Source of the DNA: Thermodesulfobacteriota bacterium
GTDB lineage: Bacteria; Desulfobacterota_D; UBA1144; Nemesobacterales; CSP1-2
Assembly: GCA_035559815.1 (NCBI GenBank)
Contig: DATMAT010000023.1
Span: 248,001 to 312,000, forward strand
DNA: 64,000 nt
Direction: 5' to 3'
The notes below the pieces were generated by a model. The model did not search any database and was not told the DNA's origin. It was given only the letters and a program-made list of their open reading frames with translations. The position numbers and the translations under genes are program-made. Shown one piece after another: positions 1 through 6,700 of the stretch (within the stretch, counting starts at the first letter, position 1; every line of letters starts with the position of its first letter).

Positions 1-2
1 CA

Positions 3-506
3 AGCACGAATAAAATCAAGAAGCGAAACCGGCTAATAACACCAGAATCAACTAAATTTCAGGAAAAAGATATTTCACTCGGAGGAGACCTGGGCCAGGG
101 TCTACTCTCTGCTTACAAGAGGTTCGTCGAGACCAAAGACCCATTAGCCGTCGAAGAGTATCTAAAAATGGCTGGTTCAGACAGAGAGATAATATTTGTG
201 GTAGAACTTTCCCGAACCGCCGAGGATGACGTCAGGATTCAATTCGGGAAATCCGTAGAATACGTAGTCTCATCGGTAAGAGAAATCGACCCGGCAGAGT
301 TTCCAGGGATAGCCGTCAGAATAGCGGATTTCTTGAAAACCGTAAATACTGTCCATAAGGGTCCTAAGATCCATCTCGTCTTATCCATGCCCGTCGTATT
401 GGCATTCCAAATCGGACAGTGGGTAGGTATTTCCCACTATGACATAGAGCCGTATCATTTTGAAAGGGGTAGATACTTAAGAATTCCCTCCATAAAAAGG
501 GGATAA
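3..506 (+). CDS. SAVED-domain protein, C-terminal part (5' end outside window)
   Basis: An open frame enters from the left edge and runs without a stop to the TAA at 504-506, so this is the last ~167 residues of a larger protein. The segment reading KIHLVLSMPVVLAFQIGQ, followed about 15 residues later by a His-Phe and an R-x-L-R-I end, is the signature of the SAVED domain (pattern H-L-F-L-x-x-P-x-x-L-A-x-x-L-G). An upstream IIFVVELSRT strand fits the second half of the same fold. SAVED domains bind cyclic oligonucleotides in CBASS effectors (Cap4 type) and in type III CRISPR ancillary effectors such as CalpL; the effector domain (nuclease, protease, TIR or other) would be N-terminal and is not visible. 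The gene lies 47 bp upstream of cas4-cas1 on the same strand, which suggests an ancillary effector of a CRISPR locus extending left. The family call rests on motif recognition only. Confidence 0.72.
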   Translation, partial: STNKIKKRNRLITPESTKFQEKDISLGGDLGQGLLSAYKRFVETKDPLAVEEYLKMAGSDREIIFVVELSRTAEDDVRIQFGKSVEYVVSSVREIDPAEFPGIAVRIADFLKTVNTVHKGPKIHLVLSMPVVLAFQIGQWVGISHYDIEPYHFERGRYLRIPSIKRG

Positions 507-524
507 ATTAATCTTAAGCATTAA

Positions 525-553
525 CCTAAGCACTAAACACCAAACACTAAACC
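525..553 (+). repeat. Right arm of the AAACACCAAACACTA inverted-repeat family
   Basis: The gap between the SAVED gene and cas4-cas1 ends in CACTAAACACCAAACACTAA. This is the same arm that closes the ~155-bp elements downstream of the CRISPR array. The cas4-cas1 ATG follows directly, so the arm replaces a normal ribosome-binding site. Confidence 0.6.
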
Positions 554-2170
554 ATGTGGGACGAGCTTCTGCCTATATCTCTAGTTTCTGAAATTATTTT
601 CTGCCCCCGCAATTTTTACTACCGCGCCTGCGAAGGGGCAGAAGCAATAAACAAATTTGTGCTTGAAGGCACACTCCAGGATGAGAAAAGGAACGAGAGG
701 GAAAAAGTTAAAACTCGAGAAAAAATACAAATCAGGGAAGTGAGCCTTTCCTCTGAGACCTTAGGGATAATAGGGGTGCTCGATGCTGTCGAGGAAAAAG
801 GTAGTTTGTACCCGATAGAATACAAAAGAGGAGAATTAAAAGAGAGTTTACGGGACGACGTTCAACTTTGTCTCGAAGCAATGCTCTTAGAAGAGCAAAC
901 CGGGAAATCCATTCCCTATGGATACATCTACTACTCCGTTTCGAAAACTAGGAGAAGGGTCGACTTCACGGACGAACTAAGAAAAACCTCCCTGGAGACG
1001 ATAGCCAATGCGCGAGAGATTCTCTATAAGGGTGAAATCCCTGAACCGGTGGCCGATGAAAGATGCCCGGGATGTGCTCTATTTTCAATCTGTCTTCCCT
1101 TCGAAGTCAAGTCATTGAAGGAAAAAGAACCTTTGACCAAGCGCATTATCCCCGAACTTCACACGGGAAGGGTTCTTTACGTGGATGAACATGGAGCTTA
1201 CGTGGGAAAGAGAGGCGGGAAAATTATTGTTACGAAAGAGAAAGAGGTAATAGCAGAAATGCCTGCTTCTTATCTAAGCCAGCTTGTTCTTTTCTCAAAC
1301 GCCAATATCTCTACCCAAGCCATAAAATTCCTGCTGAGAATGAACGTGGAGATAATGTACCAATCCTCCTGGGGCAGGTTCGAAGGGAAATTCGTTCCAG
1401 AGGAGAACAAAAATTCGCTTCTCCGATTAGCACAATACAAATCACACCTAGATGAAGTCTTCGCTCTGAAGGTTTCAAAAGCCTTTGTCATGGGAAAGCT
1501 CTCCAACATGCGCACGCTTCTTCTTAGACAGAATAGAGAACTTTTGGATAGTGAAGTAGAAAAAGCATGCGTTGAAATCAAGAACGTAATAGATAGATTG
1601 GAAACGGTCGGAAGAAAAGATGAACTTTTAGGTTTTGAGGGAATAGCAACCAGGCAATATTTCGGTGTGTTTGGGAAGCTCATTAAACCAAAGGCGTTCG
1701 GCTTTGATTTTGAAAAAAGGACAAAGCGCCCGCCCCGCGACCCGGTGAATGCGCTTCTCAGTTTCGGATATAGTGTACTTGTCGGCGATATGGTTTCATC
1801 CTTGTCCACAGCCGGACTAGACCCCTATATCGGGTTTTTTCATTCTACAAAATACGGGCGCCCCGCGCTTGCGCTCGACCTTATGGAGGAGTTTCGCCCG
1901 GTGATAGTTGATTCCTTGGTGTTAACTTTGCTAAATAAGGGAATGGTTGCAGAGAAGGATTTCAAAGAGAAGTTCGGAGGAGTATTTTTCGAAGAAGATG
2001 GAAGGGAGGCATTTTTTAGGGCTTATGCAGGAAGAGTCCAAACCGAGATCGTGCATCCTGTGTTTGAATACCGGGTAAATTATCGAAGGGTCTTTGAAAT
2101 ACAAGCAAGGTTCCTGGCAAAGGTCCTGACCGGGGAGATTGACGAATATATGCCTTTTTTGGTGAGATAA
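554..2170 (+). CDS. cas1: Cas4-Cas1 fusion, CRISPR adaptation integrase
   Basis: The 538-residue protein joins a Cas4 nuclease (about 1-195) to Cas1 (about 204-538). The Cas4 part has the N-terminal FCPR cysteine (C17), the RecB-type residues D77 and E89-x-K91, and a C-terminal cysteine group C171-x2-C174-x5-C180 for an Fe-S cluster. The Cas1 part starts at TGRVLYV and has the metal site: E362 in GFEG, H430 in GFFHSTKYG, and an acidic residue in the DLMEEFRP motif near 442-446. Cas4 trims prespacers at the PAM side and Cas1 (with Cas2) inserts them at the leader end. Such fusions are known mainly from type I-G (formerly I-U) and some type I-B/III loci, so the fusion alone does not fix the subtype. 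cas2 starts 4 bp after the stop, implying one transcript. No clear Shine-Dalgarno precedes the ATG because a repeat arm sits there. Confidence 0.95.
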   Translation: MWDELLPISLVSEIIFCPRNFYYRACEGAEAINKFVLEGTLQDEKRNEREKVKTREKIQIREVSLSSETLGIIGVLDAVEEKGSLYPIEYKRGELKESLRDDVQLCLEAMLLEEQTGKSIPYGYIYYSVSKTRRRVDFTDELRKTSLETIANAREILYKGEIPEPVADERCPGCALFSICLPFEVKSLKEKEPLTKRIIPELHTGRVLYVDEHGAYVGKRGGKIIVTKEKEVIAEMPASYLSQLVLFSNANISTQAIKFLLRMNVEIMYQSSWGRFEGKFVPEENKNSLLRLAQYKSHLDEVFALKVSKAFVMGKLSNMRTLLLRQNRELLDSEVEKACVEIKNVIDRLETVGRKDELLGFEGIATRQYFGVFGKLIKPKAFGFDFEKRTKRPPRDPVNALLSFGYSVLVGDMVSSLSTAGLDPYIGFFHSTKYGRPALALDLMEEFRPVIVDSLVLTLLNKGMVAEKDFKEKFGGVFFEEDGREAFFRAYAGRVQTEIVHPVFEYRVNYRRVFEIQARFLAKVLTGEIDEYMPFLVR

Positions 2171-2174
2171 TAAA

Positions 2175-2453
2175 ATGAGAAGGCTAATTGTCGTATATGA
2201 CATATCAGATGACAAGAGAAGAATTAAGCTCTTTAAATCTCTTGAGGGTTATGGGATCCCGGTCCAGTTTAGTGTCTTCGAGTGCGAGCTAAGTGATCAG
2301 GACTTCCTTCTGATGAAAGATAAGGTGGAAAGAGTGATTGATAAAGACGAAGACACCGTTATCTATTACGAACTTTGCCCGAGGTGCTGGGATAGAACGG
2401 AGAGAGTGGGGATAAGAAAAAAGATTGTGCCCGATGAAGTGGTTGTGGTTTGA
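2175..2453 (+). CDS. cas2: Cas2
   Basis: A 92-residue ferredoxin-like protein of the usual Cas2 length. The first strand reads VVYDISDDKRR with the conserved Asp at position 9, followed by a LEGYGIPVQFSVFEC stretch typical of Cas2 dimers. Cas2 bridges two Cas1 dimers in the spacer-integration complex. It begins 4 bp after cas4-cas1 and is the last gene before the CRISPR leader. The C-terminal PRCWDR and EVVVV segments are ordinary for the family. Confidence 0.95.
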   Translation: MRRLIVVYDISDDKRRIKLFKSLEGYGIPVQFSVFECELSDQDFLLMKDKVERVIDKDEDTVIYYELCPRCWDRTERVGIRKKIVPDEVVVV

Positions 2454-2611
2454 AGAGCTTGACACCAGATTCAGATTTTTATAACATGGTGAAAAAGGCC
2501 AACTGGGGACACGTAGGTTCTTTGACAATTGAATAGAACTACAGTTTTTAGTGTTTATTCTTTAGTGTTTAGGGAGAATTAAGAATTAAAAACAAAAAAA
2601 CTAATATGAGC

Positions 2612-2640
2612 TTGACAAAGTTTTTGGATTTTAATAGGAT
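2612..2640 (+). promoter_or_regulatory. Candidate promoter for the CRISPR precursor
   Basis: TTGACA at 2612-2617, a 17-bp spacer, then TAGGAT at 2635-2640. The -35 is perfect and the spacing ideal; the -10 matches 4 of 6. It lies in the AT-rich leader and points into the array. Confidence 0.45.
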
Positions 2641-2789
2641 TGGGGTTAAGGACGCATCGTTACCTTAACGTTCTTTGACAATTGAATACTTTGCAAACAT
2701 GGGATTGGGAATGCAAACATATTATTGGTGGAGCTCTTATTCTTATCATGATTAACCTCCTTTATAGATTTAAATGAATGAAAAAAAAA

Positions 2790-2814
2790 CCTCTAACCCT
2801 ATAGGAATTGAAAC
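2790..2814 (+). repeat. Degenerate or foreign CRISPR repeat end
   Basis: The last 11 bases (GGAATTGAAAC) equal the array repeat, but the preceding part reads CTCTAACCCTATA instead of the array's CTAATTCCCGGAAG. It looks like the 3' half of a different CRISPR repeat or a decayed one. It sits 250 bp before the first perfect repeat. Confidence 0.5.
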
Positions 2815-3064
2815 CAAGCAGGCCAATATTTAGGATTCAGTTCTCAGGGATGAACCAAAATCGCAAACCTAGTATCAGGCACTACTTTTCGAGCGTCGAG
2901 GAAACACAAATAACGTGGGAGATGCTCGATGAGAAAATATTTAATGTTTCAGGGAAGTTAAAGAATATGGGCAAAAAGGGTCAATTGGATAAGTCCCATG
3001 CAAATGAGCATTCTCGCAAACTGCATTGTAATTCATTTAAAACATTCAGGGTTTCGAGGGTGCT

Positions 3065-5621
3065 GTGGAAAGACACTAATTCCCGGAAGGGAATTGAAAC
3101 GGGTGTAGGCGGATCTCGGTAAAATCCTGCTTCATCCGGTGGAAAGACACTAATTCCCGGAAGGGAATTGAAACCTGGGCGCGACGAGCCGTTACCCGTT
3201 CGCGGATGCCGCTGTGGAAAGACACTAATTCCCGGAAGGGAATTGAAACTAAAAATGGGCACTGGGGTTGTATATGCTGTTTATGCGTGGAAAGACACTA
3301 ATTCCCGGAAGGGAATTGAAACGGAAAGCCAAAAAAGCATACCAAGAGAAGATAGCTAAAGCAAGTGGAAAGACACTAATTCCCGGAAGGGAATTGAAAC
3401 ACTTTCACCATACTTTTTTTGTTTCTAGACATGGCATTTGTGGAAAGACACTAATTCCCGGAAGGGAATTGAAACGTAATTCCAAACTCTTCGTACTTTT
3501 GTCATGTTTGTTTTCGTGGAAAGACACTAATTCCCGGAAGGGAATTGAAACTGCTACTTCTTTTAGAAACCACCTTAAATTACTTACGTGGAAAGACACT
3601 AATTCCCGGAAGGGAATTGAAACCTTACAACCAAATCTTTTGCATAATTTCTGCAATAAAGTGGAAAGACACTAATTCCCGGAAGGGAATTGAAACATTC
3701 CATATACTTATCTGCTGACCAACCAGTTGCTTTAGTGGAAAGACACTAATTCCCGGAAGGGAATTGAAACACTAGCCACACCTTCCTGCCAAAACTAGGG
3801 TCAGTCTGTGGAAAGACACTAATTCCCGGAAGGGAATTGAAACATCATACTGGGCTGGTGTTAGCTTTTCTTGTGTATACCGTGGAAAGACACTAATTCC
3901 CGGAAGGGAATTGAAACGAAACTGAATCTTGATTGTATCAAGACTCTTTAGGTTTACGTGGAAAGACACTAATTCCCGGAAGGGAATTGAAACTTCTCGG
4001 CTAGTTGGGCTTGGAGCTTTTCTATCTGATGTGGAAAGACACTAATTCCCGGAAGGGAATTGAAACTTCATGATTGGAAGTCTACATTTGATTTTTCTAT
4101 TATGTGGAAAGACACTAATTCCCGGAAGGGAATTGAAACTTTAATTTTCTTTCTTGTTTATTCATTATACACCTCCGTGGAAAGACACTAATTCCCGGAA
4201 GGGAATTGAAACGTGGCAATATTGCGGCAATATTGCTTTTAGGACTTGGGTGGAAAGACACTAATTCCCGGAAGGGAATTGAAACTTTTTTTCTGCGTTC
4301 TCTAGTCTTTCTGTCGAATACGTGGAAAGACACTAATTCCCGGAAGGGAATTGAAACACGTTTAACCTTGCTGCCACCAAAGGTTGTTGCTGGACTCATG
4401 TGGAAAGACACTAATTCCCGGAAGGGAATTGAAACTTTCCATCTTAGGTTACCTCTCTTTGAAAAATGTCTTGTGGAAAGACACTAATTCCCGGAAGGGA
4501 ATTGAAACGTATTCCCGAACGTAAGTAAAAACTATCCATAATTTGTGGAAAGACACTAATTCCCGGAAGGGAATTGAAACATGAACCGGCAAATCTTCTC
4601 GGCCTTCTCCGGGTTCCAGTGGAAAGACACTAATTCCCGGAAGGGAATTGAAACTGACAAATTGTGTTTTGTCAGGGACAAGACACTTTTTGTGGAAAGA
4701 CACTAATTCCCGGAAGGGAATTGAAACGCTATCAATCATAGACAACGACCTTGATTTCGCTGAAGTGGAAAGACACTAATTCCCGGAAGGGAATTGAAAC
4801 ACCTTTAAAAAAGTCTCTCAGTGTTTTGAAATGCCTTGTGGAAAGACACTAATTCCCGGAAGGGAATTGAAACTTTTATTTTTTGCCACGGAAGGAAGGA
4901 AGACCTACATTTTGTGGAAAGACACTAATTCCCGGAAGGGAATTGAAACATCTTGACCATCGGTGAGTTGCTTCCATCTTCAAGATGGTGGAAAGACACT
5001 AATTCCCGGAAGGGAATTGAAACTGAATTGTGTCGTCATTGAATAGTGGATCATTGGCCATGTGGAAAGACACTAATTCCCGGAAGGGAATTGAAACTTA
5101 AGGTAGTTATCACGTTCCCGATGACTGGATAACCAGGTGGAAAGACACTAATTCCCGGAAGGGAATTGAAACCTAGAACACTTTATTAACCCGTTGTCCA
5201 TCAACCGATCATGTGGAAAGACACTAATTCCCGGAAGGGAATTGAAACAATAAAACACTGTTTGAGATGCTGCAGGACGAGGCTGTGGAAAGACACTAAT
5301 TCCCGGAAGGGAATTGAAACCTCAAGCAAAAATGACCGAACGTGAAACATTGATCGACGTGGAAAGACACTAATTCCCGGAAGGGAATTGAAACGGGGCA
5401 TATCTTCTTCGCTAAAAACTCGTCCTCGCTCATGTGGAAAGACACTAATTCCCGGAAGGGAATTGAAACAACCCAGGATTCAGTCATAAGGTCCACCTCG
5501 ATAAACCCAGTGGAAAGACACTAATTCCCGGAAGGGAATTGAAACATTAGTCTGTTGCAGTTGTCACAGTATTCACACTCTTCTAGTGGAAAGACACTAA
5601 TTCCCGGAAGGGAATTGAAAC
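3065..5621 (+). CRISPR. CRISPR array, 35 repeats and 34 spacers
   Basis: Thirty-five identical 36-bp repeats start at 3065, 3139, 3214, 3287, 3365, 3440 and so on to 5586. The repeat begins GTGGAAAGACACTAATTCCC and ends GGAAGGGAATTGAAAC. Its centre forms a 7-bp hairpin (AATTCCC / GGGAATT around a GGAA loop), and the last 8 bases ATTGAAAC would form the crRNA 5' tag, so transcription is rightward from the cas2 side. Spacers are 35-42 bp, mostly 37-40. I saw no duplicate spacers and no decay within the array, which suggests it is recent or maintained. No spacer was seen to match another part of this window. Many spacers, read as reverse complement, look like the sense strand of coding DNA. Confidence 0.98.
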
Positions 5622-6078
5622 TGAGCAAGGCTAGTGTTTAGGAGTTAGTAGTTAGTGATTAGGGGAATGATTGCGCAGCAGCATTGCTACAAACCGGCTA
5701 GGATTCAATGCCAATATGGCTCGAAGTTATTTCCTAATAACTAAACACCAAACACTAAACACTGCCTTTGGGGGATTGAAACCGAGCAAGGCTAGTGTTT
5801 AGGAGTTAGTAGTTAGTGATTAGGGGAATGAAGGCCCAGCAGCATTGCCACGAACTGGGTAGGATTCAATGCCAATATGGCTGGAAGTTATCTGCTAATA
5901 ACTAAACACTAAACACTGCCTTGGGGAATTGAAACCGAGCAAGGCTAGTGTTTAGGAGTTAGTAGTTAGTGATTAGGAGAATGAAGGCGCAGCAGCATAG
6001 CCACGAACTGGCTAGGATTCAATGCCAATATGGCTCGAAGTTATTTCCTAATAACTAAACACCAAACACTAAAAACCG
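5622..6078 (+). repeat. Three tandem ~155-bp elements capped by CRISPR repeat ends
   Basis: Copies at 5622-5782, 5783-5935 and 5936-6078 each start (C/T)GAGCAAGGCTAGTGTTTAGG, carry a left arm rich in TTAGTAGTTAGTGATTAGG, a ~75-bp centre, and a right arm TAACTAAACACCAAACACTA. The arms are imperfect inverted repeats, so each copy can fold as one long hairpin. Copies 1 and 2 end in GGGGATTGAAAC and GGGGAATTGAAAC, which are 3' ends of the CRISPR repeat. Each element thus sits where a spacer would be. No gene is seen. Confidence 0.85.
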
Positions 6079-6502
6079 TTTTCCAGGATTATAATTCCTT
6101 TATGAATGGGAAATTTGATTTTGAGGATCTAGAAATATACAAGAAATCCATTGATTTCATTAATCGTGTTTATAGAGTAACTAAGAGTTTTCCCAAGGAT
6201 GAGGTATTTGGTTTAACAAGTCAGTTTAGAAGAGCTGCTATATCCATAGCGCTCAACATAGCTGAGGGCTCTGGTAGAATTAAAAGATTAGAGAAGAGAA
6301 GATTTTATGAGATTGCAAGGGCTTCTGTATTTGAATGTATACCTATACTAGAGATATCAAAGTATCAGGGTTATATTGGTGAAGAGGATTGTAAGAAGTT
6401 GCGTGACATTTGTACGGAGCTAGGAAGGATGATAACCGGGCTTATGAAGTCCATCTCGGATAGAAAAAGTTTCTAATTCCCTAAACACCAAACACTAAAA
6501 AC
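6077..6502 (+). mobile_element. Candidate insertion carrying a four-helix-bundle gene
   Basis: A 22-bp direct repeat (starting CTAAACACCAAACACTAAAA) occurs at 6055-6076 and 6481-6502. At 9053-9074 the same flanks occur once with nothing between them, followed by the same TATAAACTGTTTCACGG that follows 6502. The 426-bp difference contains only the four-helix-bundle gene. This reads as an occupied and an empty site, although recombination between repeats could give the same picture. Confidence 0.5.
6102..6476 (+). CDS. Four-helix-bundle protein (23S rRNA IVS / S23 family)
   Basis: 124 residues from the ATG at 6102. An earlier in-frame ATG at 6030 lies inside the repeat element and would add a peptide encoded by the repeat arm. 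FEDLEIYKKS at the start, and QFRRAAISIALNIAEGSGR with its ANIAEG-type motif near residues 45-65, are diagnostic of the family first found in intervening sequences of bacterial 23S rRNA and related to the Avd accessory protein of diversity-generating retroelements. Molecular function is unknown; members form basic pentameric barrels. No reverse transcriptase or template/variable repeat pair is nearby. It lies in a possible insertion between copies of the inverted-repeat arm. Confidence 0.85.
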   Translation: MNGKFDFEDLEIYKKSIDFINRVYRVTKSFPKDEVFGLTSQFRRAAISIALNIAEGSGRIKRLEKRRFYEIARASVFECIPILEISKYQGYIGEEDCKKLRDICTELGRMITGLMKSISDRKSF

Positions 6503-6514
6503 TATAAACTGTTT

Positions 6515-6540
6515 CACGGACACTAATTCCCGGAAGGGAA
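6515..6540 (+). repeat. CRISPR repeat core fragment
   Basis: GGACACTAATTCCCGGAAGG and the following GAAT equal the middle of the 36-bp CRISPR repeat, without the first bases and without the TGAAAC end. It is joined directly to the GGGATAGG low-complexity block. An identical junction occurs at about 9089-9115. Confidence 0.7.
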
Positions 6541-6700
6541 TGGGATAGGAATGTAGGGGATAAGGGATAGGGGATAGGGGATAGGGGATAAGTGAAAAAG
6601 ACCAAACTAGTCCGTATTATCCCCAGTCCCTAATCCCTTGTCCCTTGTCCCTAGTTCCTAGTCCCTAGTCCCTAATGTGTCTCTAATCCCTAATATTGTG
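6541..6700 (+). repeat. GGGGATA / TCCCTAAT low-complexity inverted repeat
   Basis: Tandem GGGATAG-type units at 6541-6592 are followed, after a ~30-bp unique loop, by tandem TCCCTA/TCCCTTG units at 6625-6700. The two blocks are roughly complementary and would form a long imperfect hairpin. The block precedes a four-helix-bundle gene, similar C-rich sequence follows that gene (7091-7165), and a near-identical block lies at 9116-9260. Confidence 0.75.

Larger units (their letters stand above)
2454..3064 (+). promoter_or_regulatory. CRISPR leader region
   Basis: This is 611 bp without a credible gene, between cas2 and the first perfect repeat. It lies on the leader side because the repeats end in ATTGAAAC, the usual 8-nt crRNA 5' tag, in the rightward direction. 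It contains two exact copies of GTTCTTTGACAATTGAATA (2517-2535 and 2670-2688), a TTGACA-17-TAGGAT promoter candidate, a TTGACA at 2459, and inverted-repeat-arm sequence at about 2540-2575. A degenerate repeat end lies at 2790-2814, so the functional leader may stop there or at 3064. Confidence 0.7.

Noticed and set aside
2808-5496. Open frames through the CRISPR array on both strands (60-135 codons)
   Set aside because: They are created by the repeats, encode the same repeated peptides (KDTNSRKGIE or SIPFRELVSFH), and cross spacers at random.
6030-6101. Upstream start of the first four-helix protein
   Set aside because: It would translate the repeat-element arm; ATG 6102 sits at the start of family homology.
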